Origin: Bathynomus jamesi
Lineage: Eukaryota; Arthropoda; Malacostraca; Isopoda; Cirolanidae
Reading direction: 5' to 3'
DNA length: 64,000 nt
NCBI GenBank assembly: GCA_023014485.1
Contig: JAJOZX010001079.1
Location: 657,501 to 721,500, forward strand
Below the pieces are notes generated by a model, which was given only the letters and a program-made list of their open reading frames with translations, made no database searches and had not been told where the DNA came from. Positions 46,390 to 56,595 of this stretch are shown here, piece by piece (the first letter of the stretch is position 1; every line of letters starts with the position of its first letter). Made by a program: the position numbers and the translations under genes.

Positions 46390-47511
46390 GGTTAATATTC
46401 GTCTTTTAGCCCACTCACACTCAGTTAAAACAGTATAATATATATATTGAATTGCCATTCAAAACTGACTAAGAAAATATATATCTTATGTTATGCAAAT
46501 TTGTTCAAACATATTTTTTTTAATAAAATATATTTCCTATTTTGGCCATAATGTACTTTTTTCATAAAATATTTTTCCTGATTGGGCTATTTTTTCGCGG
46601 TAATTATTCGTTTTTTGACCCAGTCTCTTTTTATAATGAGAGCAAACGTTTCTAGTCAATTTTGAGGTGCTCTGCACGAATCTGCCATCCATTTCCTGTG
46701 CAAATGCGTAGTTTTCGAGATAGTCATCTCGAAAACTACGCATTTGCACAGGAAATGGATGGCAGATTCGTGCAAAACACCTCAAAATCAACCAGAAAGT
46801 TTGCATTCATGCTAAACACAACCTAACCTAACTTAGCCTAACCACCTAACCTAACCAGTCCCCTTATTTTGGAGGATATAGTTCTGCAATTGCAGTAAGG
46901 AAGTGATGCAGAACTGTAGAATCATCAGGATGTTCTGCCGGTAATGAGGACGTCTATTCCCAGCACGTAAACCCACGATTTCACATCCTTCCATTTTTTT
47001 TACGGCACCTAAACACCTTCGAGTCTTGTCTTAAAATACAGGCAGTATTACATTTAGGGCAAATCACAGATGTCGGAATTATGCCGTGATTGGAAAAAAC
47101 CTCTAAACTTTTATTTTCATCGAGGCCAACAAGGCGGATTAGGTCCTCGAAATCAAGTTCACAAGATTGACACATCATACCAGTAGAACGAAAACCACCA
47201 CACTGACCAGAAACAGAAAGAAGTAGCCAAAGCAAGAAAAAGTAGCCAAAAAAAGCCAAGAAAAATCTCCAAAAATCTCCAAAAAAGTCCAAAAAAGGTA
47301 GCCCAAATAAACAAACCAACTGAAATTTATATACATACATATTAGAAAGTAGAAGATATTTTTTTTAAAAAAGTACATTTTATACAAATTTGCATAAGAT
47401 AATATATATATTTTCTTATTCAGCTTTGATTGGTTATTCAATATATATTGCTGTTATAGCTGGGTGTGACTGGGTCAAAAAACGAATATTAACCTTTTTC
47501 ACTACTCTGCG
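46390..47511 (-). mobile_element. Zinc-ribbon/hairpin element 2 (Merlin-like)
   Basis: Inverted ends GGTTAATATTCGTCTTTT and AAAAAACGAATATTAACC (to 47,494). ACTTAATTAG occurs at 46381-46390 and again at 47511-47520, a candidate target duplication. The minus-strand frame around 47172-46981 gives C-Q-S-C-E-L-D-F-E-D, F-S-N-H-G-I-I-P-T, I-C-P-K-C-N-T-A-C-I-L-R-Q-D and F-R-C-R-K. A nearly perfect hairpin with arms of about 75-90 bp is centred at 46,730 (GCGTAGTTTTCGAGAT and inverse). Confidence 0.58.
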
Positions 47512-47520
47512 ACTTAATTA

Positions 47521-48150
47521 GTTGGTTGGGTTTTGTTCTGGCTATATTTTTTTTTCTAATTGGATTCAGTTTAATGGTGTTTGTGATAGAATTATGACGT
47601 GCCATTCGTGTGATTTTGACTTTGAGAACTTGATTCGTCATGTGCCCTAGACGAAGACAAAGGATTGGATGTTTTTATCAATTACGTCGTTATTCTCTCA
47701 TCCTTAACTTGCCCAAAATGTGACAGTGAGTGTCTAATACGAAAAGATCAGAAGATATTTAGGTGAAATAACCAATATTAACTTGTTAGGTTAATTGAAT
47801 GCCTGGTTAGGTCAGCTGTACACCCTTGATGATTGGTTAGGTTGTTGTGATATTTTTGTTAGTTTAAACAAAAATGATGAGAGCAAGCTTTTCTGGTTAA
47901 TTTTGACATGTTTGTTAGGTTATGCTTTATTGTATAAAATGTAGTCAAAAATACATTTTCAAGTATTTTGGTATGCTTTGTTTGAATATGACTTTCATTT
48001 CTTGTGCAAATGAACAGAAATACAGTTGTTATTGCATGGCCCAAACACGTATTTCTGTTCATTTGCACGAGAAATGAAGGTTATATTTGAACAGAGTACA
48101 CCAAAATACACTAGAAAAATATATTTTTGATTTCAACTTCAGGCCATGTC
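47521..48150 (+). mobile_element. Zinc-ribbon/hairpin element 3 (Merlin-like)
   Basis: From 47,594: M-T-C-H-S-C-D-F-D-F-E-N-L-I-R, one stop, then L-T-C-P-K-C-D-S-E-C-L-I-R-K-D, the same zinc ribbon as the two neighbours. A block shared with the palindromic MITE at 14,045 follows (47773-47860), then a hairpin centred near 48,037 with TTCTGTTCATTTGCAC-type arms. Terminal repeats were not resolved; the left edge abuts the candidate duplication of element 2. Confidence 0.5.
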
Positions 48151-49864
48151 ATTTGCAACATAATTACCTAGATTATAATTATGGTTCTGTCTCTGAGCTG
48201 TTTCTAGATTCTTAAATTTTAGCAAAATCTTGTATCTTTGGCTTGGCAAGCAACTGTCACTTAATTCCCCCTGTAGTCTGGTAGTTCTAGAGAATCTGGT
48301 AAACCTCTGGGATAGACCCCTCTGAGTGTCCTCCCAACATTGAAGGACTTATCCTTGGTATGAGCCAGGGTACAGGTTAGGTATGGACGTAAAAAAAAAA
48401 TCCCAGACAGCCCCCAAAACTGTTGCAATACAATCCATTGAGGAAGCTGGTAAATGTTTTAATAAAGTATTTATTTACACACTGGAATAATTCCCAGGGA
48501 ATATAAGGGGCTCACATTGCCAATGTTGGAGGGGTCTGAACCCCAATCACAGTGCTACTGAAGAAATTTTACTGTTAAAGATGAAACTAATAATCTGTTC
48601 ATCACTCTACATTCTTAAAAAAAATACTTATTTGCTTACCACTAAATTTTATTGTAGTTAATACTAAAAATTATTATTGCATCTTCACTCCTTTTGGAAT
48701 TCATCATCGAAGAATTAAATATTAGAGGAAATTTAAGAAGTTGTCACCTCATGTATTGATTGTATTGTAGAGCATTTACAAAAGTTTTTATTACAAAAGT
48801 GAACTGTTGACATTAAAGGAACCATTAAATTGCTAGCAGAATGGTGCAAGGTAGGAAGGTTATAAAAGTAGAGTAGCTATTGTATTTGTATAAGTTTGTG
48901 AGTCCCAACCTTTTTAAGTTAAAAGCCTCTTTCATATCTGAAGAAATTTCTCAAACTCATTTCAGTTTTGTCAGCTCAATATTGTCTTGCATGAAAGTTG
49001 TACCTAAGAATAAATTTTGGATAGTAATTATCAGGGTTTAGAGTAGGATAAAAGTTTTATATATGGATTTTTTTTAGTTGATGTGTTTGTCATCCTGTTT
49101 TGGACTCCATTAAAGGTATTTGGAAAATCCCCAAACCTTGAACATTTAAATATAGTAATCACGTTTATTATCCTGTTCCTGAAAATAGTTGCAAAGAAAG
49201 AATTGAGAGGAAAACTCATGGATGAAACTTGGAGACTAAAAGAATGTGTGAGTCGGGTAAATTCAAAGTTCAATTGCTTAGCCTATTTCATGTAAAAGTT
49301 CTTGCCCCCCCCTGCCTCCCCCCAAATATAGTACTTATATGGGCCTTGTGTATATGTATAATTTTTAACTTCTAAATGCACTTTGTTCGGGGTTCCATAC
49401 TTAAGAAATTATATTAATACTAACTAAAAAAAATTGGGGCATTGTGAGTCTATCAAGATCACAAAGTTGGGAAGTATGGAATTGGATTTTGTTATTGTCC
49501 AAAGCCTGAAGCTTTTAGAAAGTGCTTTCAGAATTAGTTTTAATTTGATTTAATGTTTTAAAAAAAATTGAGATATTATTTTGTTGGTAACTAAAGTGAC
49601 AGATTGTAGCATATCTTCATTATTTCAAGAAATCAAGAGAGACTTTCTACATTCATCTGAGAGCAGAAGCATTGCTTCACTGGAAGTCTTGGATGTTCAT
49701 GACACCTTTATAACTAGTGCTAGTTAATAGTAATCCAGAGTTCACTCATACACTGAGCCTCATTCATCTGTCTTGAGTGCTATGCCAGTTTCTGGACCTC
49801 CTTGCTGATTATGCTGAAACCACTTGGCTGGTTTATCCATCTTAACAGTTTTTTCCTTCCCCAG
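48151..49864. other. Region upstream of the sulfatase exon
   Basis: No recognised gene or TE. AT-rich with a C-run near 49,307-49,322. It could contain the promoter and a 5' UTR exon of the sulfatase gene, but I see no signal strong enough to place them. Confidence 0.5.
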
Positions 49865-49884
49865 TTTTTTTGTGACTGAAAAAG

Positions 49885-50075
49885 ATGATGACTGGAAGGA
49901 ATCTGTTTTTAGGCACAATTCCTTTATTGACCATTGTTTCCTATCTGGAATTAAGCTACGGAAAGATGCACAGTGTTCAACATCCAAACATCATCATGTT
50001 AATTGTTGATGACCTTGGAATTGGAGATGTTGGTTGTTATGGCAACAAAACTATTAAGACTCCAAATATAGACAA
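49885..50075 (+). CDS. Sulfatase (steryl-/arylsulfatase type), first coding exon
   Basis: Translation probably starts at 49885 (two ATGs in a row), 20 bp after a CCTTCCCCAG acceptor, implying an upstream UTR exon. Residues 1-25 include a hydrophobic core ([12 protein letters not shown]) fitting a signal peptide. Then comes the sulfatase N-terminal motif [15 protein letters not shown], whose D-D pair binds the active-site calcium, and [13 protein letters not shown]. The donor is GTGAGTTA, phase 2. The G-C-Y-G-N-K-T-I wording is closest to the steryl-sulfatase/ARSE branch (from memory of the family), acting in ER, lysosome or extracellular space. Confidence 0.9.
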
Positions 50076-50203
50076 GTGAGTTATTTTTGTTGTTTACTGA
50101 TATGTGTGAATGAGTCAACTTAGTTAGGGGTCTAATAATAATAATTATTAATAATAATGATAATAATAATAATTATTATTAGTTTAGGCTTGCTTAACCT
50201 CTG

Positions 50204-50395
50204 TAACAGCTAAGATCATATGGTGGAACAGATGTAAATCTTTGTGGGATTCGAACCACACTCCCACCAAAGAAAATCTGGAAAGACACCTCAATTATTG
50301 AATTCTGAAATCTGAGGCAAGATTCGAACCCAGGACCTCCAGACCCATAGCCTAGTGCTTTTACCACATGGGTTCCATGGTTTGTTAGTTAGCCA
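50204..50395 (-). repeat. tRNA-like SINE head(s)
   Basis: On the minus strand, GTGGTAAAAGCACTAGGC and TCCTGGGTTCGAATC are spaced as A and B boxes (50315-50380). A second TTCGAATCC-type box lies at about 50,247 (GTGGGATTCGAACC on +), suggesting a duplicated head. Not a functional tRNA. Confidence 0.55.
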
Positions 50396-50481
50396 TTACT
50401 ATTAGTTTCATCAAAATGAAGACTTCCAATAATTTACCTTTAAATAAATGAGATCAGCACGGATAGAATGCTTCTGTATGA

Positions 50482-50486
<5 letters not shown>

Positions 50487-50517
<31 letters not shown>

Positions 50518-50537
50518 CACACACACACACACACACA
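50487..50537. repeat. (CT)n(CA)n microsatellite
   Basis: CT run followed by CA run in the sulfatase intron. Confidence 0.95.
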
Positions 50538-50951
50538 TTGTGATGTATGGGTAAAGTAATGAGGTTATTAATAGAGAAAATAAATAAATAAAAATAATAA
50601 TTTGTTCATGTAAACAAAATGAATTTGTGTTTGTGTAAATATCAAAATGTAAATAAAAATGATAGAAAGAAAGAATGAAAGATGAAATAATTTTAGTCTA
50701 TTTCATGTTACATGAAAATTAAATTTATTTTTTTTTAAACTTAGTGTTGAAATTGACCAGAGCATTATCAGAGAAAGAGTGTTTCAAATCACACTTGTGT
50801 TATTAGAAAACAAACTGTTGTTTGACACGCCTGGAGTTGAAGGATTCCCCGAAGTTGTTTTTGTTTACTCTTTGGTTTTGCCTGAGGAAAATCCTTGAGA
50901 GATTTGAAATTTTAATTTAAAAATTTCTTTAAGGAAGGAGGAGCATAAGTA

Positions 50952-52216
50952 TCAGGTCATCCCATAAGTAATGTCGTTTTTTTAGATTGGAATTTGAAGG
51001 ACAAAAAAAAACTCAACTGAAACTTTTTAATCTAGTACAGTATATATTTTCCATCGGAATCAGTGACACTCTGCCAATGTCCTACAAGCTTTTCAATGCC
51101 ATGTTTATAAAATTCAGGTGGTTTTGAGGCAAAAAATACAAAGACTGGTGTGCAGGTCATCTAAAGAAGTATACTGTTTCTCGTCAAGATAGTTTTGCAG
51201 ACTCCTGAAGAGATGATAATCTGAAGGCACAAGGTCTGGAGAATATGGAGGATGTGGAAGTTTTTCCCACCCAAGCTCCTCAATTTTTGCAGAAGTGATC
51301 CGAGCAGTATGAGGACGTGCGTTGTCGTGGTGGAACACGATTCCTTTCCGATTAACCAAAGAAGGTCTCTTCTTTTAGTGCAGTGTTCAATCGATCCAGT
51401 TGTTGACAGTAGACTTGAGCCATGATTGTTTGGTTGTGTGGTAAGGTTTTAAAGTGTATTACACCACCTTTATCCCACCAAACACTAAGCAACACCTTCC
51501 AAGGGTGAAGATTTGGTTTTGGCTGTGGTGTTGCTAGTTCTCCGGCACAAACCCACTGTCGATGGCGCTTAACATTCTGGTACAGTATCCACTTTTCATC
51601 ACCAGTCACTAAACGGTGCAAAAACGGATCTTGGAGTTCATGGGAATGAAGAGCTGTGCTAATGTTTACCTGCACCCTCAGATTGTCGACCAACAATTCA
51701 TGTGGCACCCATTTTCCTAACTTAGACACTTTCCTGAGTTGCAAATGTTGATGGATGGTGGATGGGGATGAATTGAGTTTCTGGGCCAATTCCTCGACAG
51801 TTGTTGAACAGTCTTCTTCAAGTGCGGCTAACAGCAGGGCATCCAGAGCATGCTGCATCTGTCAAACAGCAGTCACCATTCCTAAACTTTTGAAACCATC
51901 TTTGACATTTCCTCACATGCAGAATATCGTTGCCATAAATGTCCTGAATGTTTCGTGTTGCTTCAGTAGCTCTATTCCCTTTTTTAAACTCATAAAGCAT
52001 TATATGCCTGATATGCTTTCTGGTACTGCCATGTTTATGAGGGGTTCACATAAAGCAAAAAACACGTCTTCACTGGTCAAGGTCTGTAAAGTATGTAGCG
52101 AAACACGATAGATCTCCTCTTAGATATAACCTTCGGAAAATTTATGCTTAAACCGAGTAGGACTAGTTTAAACTTAATCTATCGTAAAAAACGACATTAC
52201 TTATGGGATGACCTGA
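50952..52216 (-). mobile_element. Mariner (DD34D) element, near complete
   Basis: 1,265 bp with ends TCAGGTCATCCCATAAGTAA and inverse, TA on both sides (50950-50951, 52217-52218). Minus-strand transposase in three pieces: 52000-51818 (HTH: F-K-K-G-N-R-A-T-E-A), 51858-51352 (V-T-G-D-E-K-W-I-L-Y, first Asp), and 51359-51114 (F-H-H-D-N-A-R-P-H-T and Y-S-P-D-L-V-P-S-D-Y-H-L-F; 34 residues between the last two Asp). Frame breaks near 51,840 and 51,355. All catalytic acids are kept. Confidence 0.93.
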
Positions 52217-53010
52217 TATAATGTATAATAAAATTGAAATTAGAAAGTAGAATCAGTGTAATTTCAGAGCTAAGACTTTAAACATCATTCACAAAGTATG
52301 AAATAGGGATGTACCAATGTATCAGTATCAGTGGTATTGGCCTATTTTTGGAGTATTGGTATTGGTGGAGCTTTAGTATCGGGGATAGGTTTGGTGGAAT
52401 ATCAGTATCAGTATTGGGGATAACTTCAGTGGAATTTCCACTGATACTTGGTTTTTTTTTTTAGGAGTGGAAAGTTAACAAACATTTAGCCTACCTAAAT
52501 CTCGTGTGTTATTATACTGCTGCAGTGGCTGCGTAGTAGGGTGTGTCAATTTTAGTAAAGTCAACAATTCAAAAACTACTAATGCTCAAATGATGTTATA
52601 TTATCTAGCAAATTTAGAAATATCTTTAGTGTTGTTTAAAAAAGCCATTTACCTACTTATATTTGACCATAAAGGTTTGAAATATAACCTAAATATGACT
52701 GTAGCACCATATATCAATGTGCCATTGATATGTGTGGTCAACTTTGGTTATATTTGGTGTGCAGTATGGTTTCTAAGTTTCACATAGTCACAAATGCTGG
52801 AGTTTTGATTGTGAATGCATGTGTTTTCCCTCCTTTTTGACAATTTTGATTACTTTGTAATGTAAATATTGTGTAATTCAAATTATTTGAAATGTTATGT
52901 GTGACCCAAACTTTCTGTATATTTTGATATGATAGATATATGAAATTGTCATTACTTTGAATAATTAAGTCTTGTACCTATAACAACACACTTTTTATCT
53001 GAGCTTATAG

Positions 53011-53611
53011 CAGAGGTGGGGAGTCGGAGTCGGGAGTCGGGGCTTTTTTGAAGAGTCAGGAGTCGGTAAACGACCGACTCCCGACTCTTTGATTCATTTC
53101 TATATGCCAACAATTTACCAGAATACTACTCTGCCCTAAATAAATATCTCCTGAACTAATTCTAGATTCACATTTCCACATTTGATTTATTGTTCTGGTA
53201 AATCTTAGCAATGAATTTCATATTTCTATTTTAGGATACTAGGTACCATATAAAAATTAGCAATATATTAATTATTAATTTAATTAGCCCTTATTAGTAA
53301 TGAGTCGTGGGCCTAGTAAAAATCAGCAGTCTTTCAATATTTTAAGCTAAATGAGGATGAAAGTATTTTTATTTGTCAAGTAGAAAAGGATGGTAAAGAG
53401 TGTAATGCAAAAATTAGTGCTTACATTGGGAAACATGCTAATGCTCCAACTAGAGCCTCAAACTTGAAACGCCATCTACGAAACAAACATCCCAATATTT
53501 ATAAGGTTGAGATCAGCATGATAAGGAAAGAGTCGGGAGTCGGAGTCGGTTTTTAAAAATACTGAGTCGGGAGTCGGAAGTCGGTTGTTTTTGGCCGACT
53601 CCCCATCCCTG
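53011..53611 (+). mobile_element. Nested hAT derivative with BED finger, exact 8-bp TSD
   Basis: Ends CAGAGGTGGGGAGTCGG and CCGACTCCCCATCCCTG with GAGTCGGGAGTCGG subterminal repeats. Duplication GCTTATAG at 53003-53010 and 53612-53619 is perfect. Around 53,350-53,515 it encodes a BED finger (F-I-C-Q-V-E-K-D-G-K-E-C, then L-K-R-H-L-R-N-K-H). No catalytic domain. Confidence 0.92.
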
Positions 53612-53815
53612 GCTTATAGGAAGATATTAAGAATTTCAATTAACTTAATTTTATGTAATCATAATCAGTAGGCCTATCCAAATTTCAATGACATTTCTTT
53701 TGTTCACAGGTCCACAGGATGAGTCAGAAAGAAATCGGAACCTGAAGCAAATAAAGTTGTCACCTAAGTCATTTGGTGGGGACTGGGAGGGAACTTCCCC
53801 CTGCTGAGGTATGGT

Positions 53816-56056
53816 TTGTTGGGGAGAGAGATGAGTGAGGAAGACAGGAGGAATTACCGAGTTAATGACCTGATTAACAACGGCATTGTTCCAGGGCTAC
53901 TGGCTCAGTGGAGAAAGGCCAACACTCTATTCACAGGACCTGTAATTAACACTGAGGTCAGGATCAGGGCTAAAGTGAAGGCACTGTGGGATGAGGCAGT
54001 GAAGGTGTCCACTGGCAATGTGAAGCTAGAGGTCAAAGATAGGTTCATGATGAACCTGGACAAATTGGTGGACATCCTGACCTGTCGCTGTGTGATCAGG
54101 AGCTGCAGTGAGCTTGGGTGCAACCCTGTCTGCAACAGTGAGGTTCACATTGACTGCAGCTGCAGGAGAGTAGAAGATACCAGTGCAGGAGCTTGCCTTC
54201 ATTAAAGTCAGAGAGAAAAGGTGGGCAGTGTGGGAGCACACCAGATGGGTCTAGCTGATCACCCTGAGACCAGGAGACAGGAAGCAGTGCTGCAGAGACA
54301 GGAGCAGAGAAGGAAGGCCGAGGAGAAGAAGAGGAGTCAGCCAAGAAAGAAGAGGAGTTGAGGGAGGAGTCACTGCTGGAGATGGAGTTGGAAGAGACTG
54401 GAGATATACTGGAGGAGGCAGGGAGGAGAGAGAAGGACGAAGACTTCATACCAGAGGCTGTGACAACTTCCTTGCCTGTGGCTAAGAAGAAGAAATACGA
54501 CACTGAAGATATCACCAACATAGCTCTGGCTAGCTTGAGACATCACACTGGGCTGAGAGAGAGTGCAGAGATTGCCACTGCTGCCTGGATTAATGCTGGC
54601 CTTATCACAAAGTTTGACACAGCACTGGTGATTAACCACAACAAGATGAGGAGGGCTCAGGAGAGACTGACTAAGGAGCTGGTCAAGAAGTTTGATGATG
54701 AGATTCGGGAAAATGGCATCACCTGTATCTTCTTTGATAGGAAAAGAGATGACACCAAAGTGATGATGGAAGCTGAGGGCAGTGACAGGCAGTTTCCTGG
54801 CCTCATTAAGGAAGAACACTTCACAGTGTGCAATGAACCAGGTGGGAAATATTTGTGGCATTTTGTACCAGAGGAAGCTGCAGAGGAGAAAAGTCATGTT
54901 GAGGTCATTGCTGATCATCTGGTGAACTGGCTAAGAGAGAAAGGAGCAGACCAGACCCTTTTGGCCATAGGAGACAGTTCTAATGTGAATACTGGCTAGG
55001 AGAGAGGAGTAATGCATTATGTGGAGGCCAAGCTTAGCAGGAAGCTGGTGTGGATTGTCTGTGACTTGCACACTGGGGAGCTGAGTCTCAGACACCTGGT
55101 GACTGCACTGGATGGCAAGACATTGAGCAACAACAAGTGGTCTGGGCCCCTAGGGAAGATGTTAGACACTGCCACTGAGCTGGAGATCAACCCAAACTTC
55201 ACTAGGATCACTGTTGGTCCTCGTCTACCCCATCTCAGTCAGGAGGTAGTCAAGAACCTCAGCACAGACCAATCATATGACTACAGAATCATCACTGCCA
55301 TCAGATCGGGAGAGGTACCTCAGAGTCTAGCTCTCCTGGAGATTGGGCCAGTCTGTCACAGTAGGTGGGTCACCACGGCTCTAAGGTTCTGCAGATTGTG
55401 GATTTCCAAACATGGGCTGAAGGGTAGGAACCTGAAGAATCTGAGGATAATTGTGGAATTCATAGTGGGAGTCTACATGCCAAACTGGTTCAACATCAAG
55501 TTAAATCACAGCTGGGTGGAGTCCCAGGCATGTACTGTACCAGCTGGAGCTGCTCAGAAGTCAGAAGAAGGTGGTGATAGGAATAGGCTGTGCTCCAGGC
55601 CATGCTGTGCAGTGAGGTAGGAGAGAGGAGGAGGCAGTGAAGAGGATACTGGAAATCAGAGGTGAAGGAGATGAGGACACACAGGTAGGAGACTGCAGTG
55701 TTAGACCCAGGAAGACTCGCGACATCAACCCAGATGCCACCAAACTCTCAGAGCTTATTGACTGGAACTCTGGCGTGACTGAGCCTCCTCTGACCTGCTC
55801 CTTCATCACTGCTGCAATCAAGGAGTTTCTGGATAGACCAATGGAAGTTCCTGCATGGCCTTCACACACACGGTCAGTAGAGAGGTGTGTAAGGATGACA
55901 ACTGAAGTAGCACAACATATTTACTCACGAAAGAGGAGGGAGGCGTACATCAGTGGTCAGGTGGCCAGTAGGGAGCTCATGTCCAGGAACAAGAGCAAGG
56001 CAGACATGGCATCCTTGGCAAAGTTCAAGAAACCTATCTATATTTCTAAGTTTTAG
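53816..56056 (+). pseudogene. Transposase of DDE family copy 4
   Basis: Read in segments 53816-54205, 54358-54999, 55012-55620 and 55637-56056; TAG at 54997-54999 and indels near 54,210, 55,000 and 55,620 break it. Higher GC than its surroundings. Landmarks: C-I-F-F-D-R-K-R-D (first Asp), G-D-S-S-N-V-N-T-G (second Asp), I-V-C-D-L-H-T-G-E-L-S-L-R-H-L, D-G-K-T, C-H-S-R-W-V-T and S-V-E-R-C-V-R-M (Glu). The C-x-x-H-x-x-E-L block fits copy 2 best. Transposase function is inferred. Confidence 0.7.
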
Positions 56057-56595
56057 TATTGAAATACAATCAAAATGTCTTTAATTGTATGTAATGTAGT
56101 ATGTAAAATGTAGTTATATACAATAAAAAAAATACTTGCAAAAATTGCTGATTTTTCGTAAACTTCAACTTCAAATATAAGTAGCTAGGAGTGGCCAAAT
56201 CTGGATTTTAAAGCCATATTTCGACTTAGCACATAAAAATGCATCATTTGGTCATTAGTAGTCTTTGAAAATCTAAGGATTTTACTTTGCTCCCTGAAAT
56301 TGACACACCCTACTGCGTAGCTATAGTCCCAAAGCATCTGTATCATCAAGCCACCCAGCACCCTTTCACGTTTCTGGGTTTGTGATCTAGTCAAAAGACT
56401 GGGCAAGGGGATAGTTTCCTCAGGTATCCAGTTGTGCCTCTCATCGTTTATTTCCAGGAGATTATTCAAGTCCAACTCGCACATTAACTGTAAAGGACTT
56501 CCCAAATTTCTATTCACAAAATCCTCAACTTCTTTCTGGGAGATTATTCAGGTCCAACTCACACGTTAACTGTAAAAGACTTCCCCTTTGGTCTA

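Larger units (their letters stand above)
52537..56312 (+). mobile_element. DDE family copy 4 with exact 8-bp TSD
   Basis: Ends TAGGGTGTGTCAATTTTAG and a diverged inverse finishing TGACACACCCTA. The identical duplication CTGCGTAG lies at 52529-52536 and 56313-56320. The homologous inverted ends extend at least 110 bp (AACTACTAATGCTCAAATGA against TCATTTGGTCATTAGTAG). A hAT derivative (53011-53611) sits inside. Element length without the insert is about 3.2 kb. Confidence 0.88.

Noticed and set aside
54096..54918. Minus-strand frames of 141 and 182 codons
   Set aside because: Antisense shadows of DDE copy 4, which has the homologous motifs on the plus strand.
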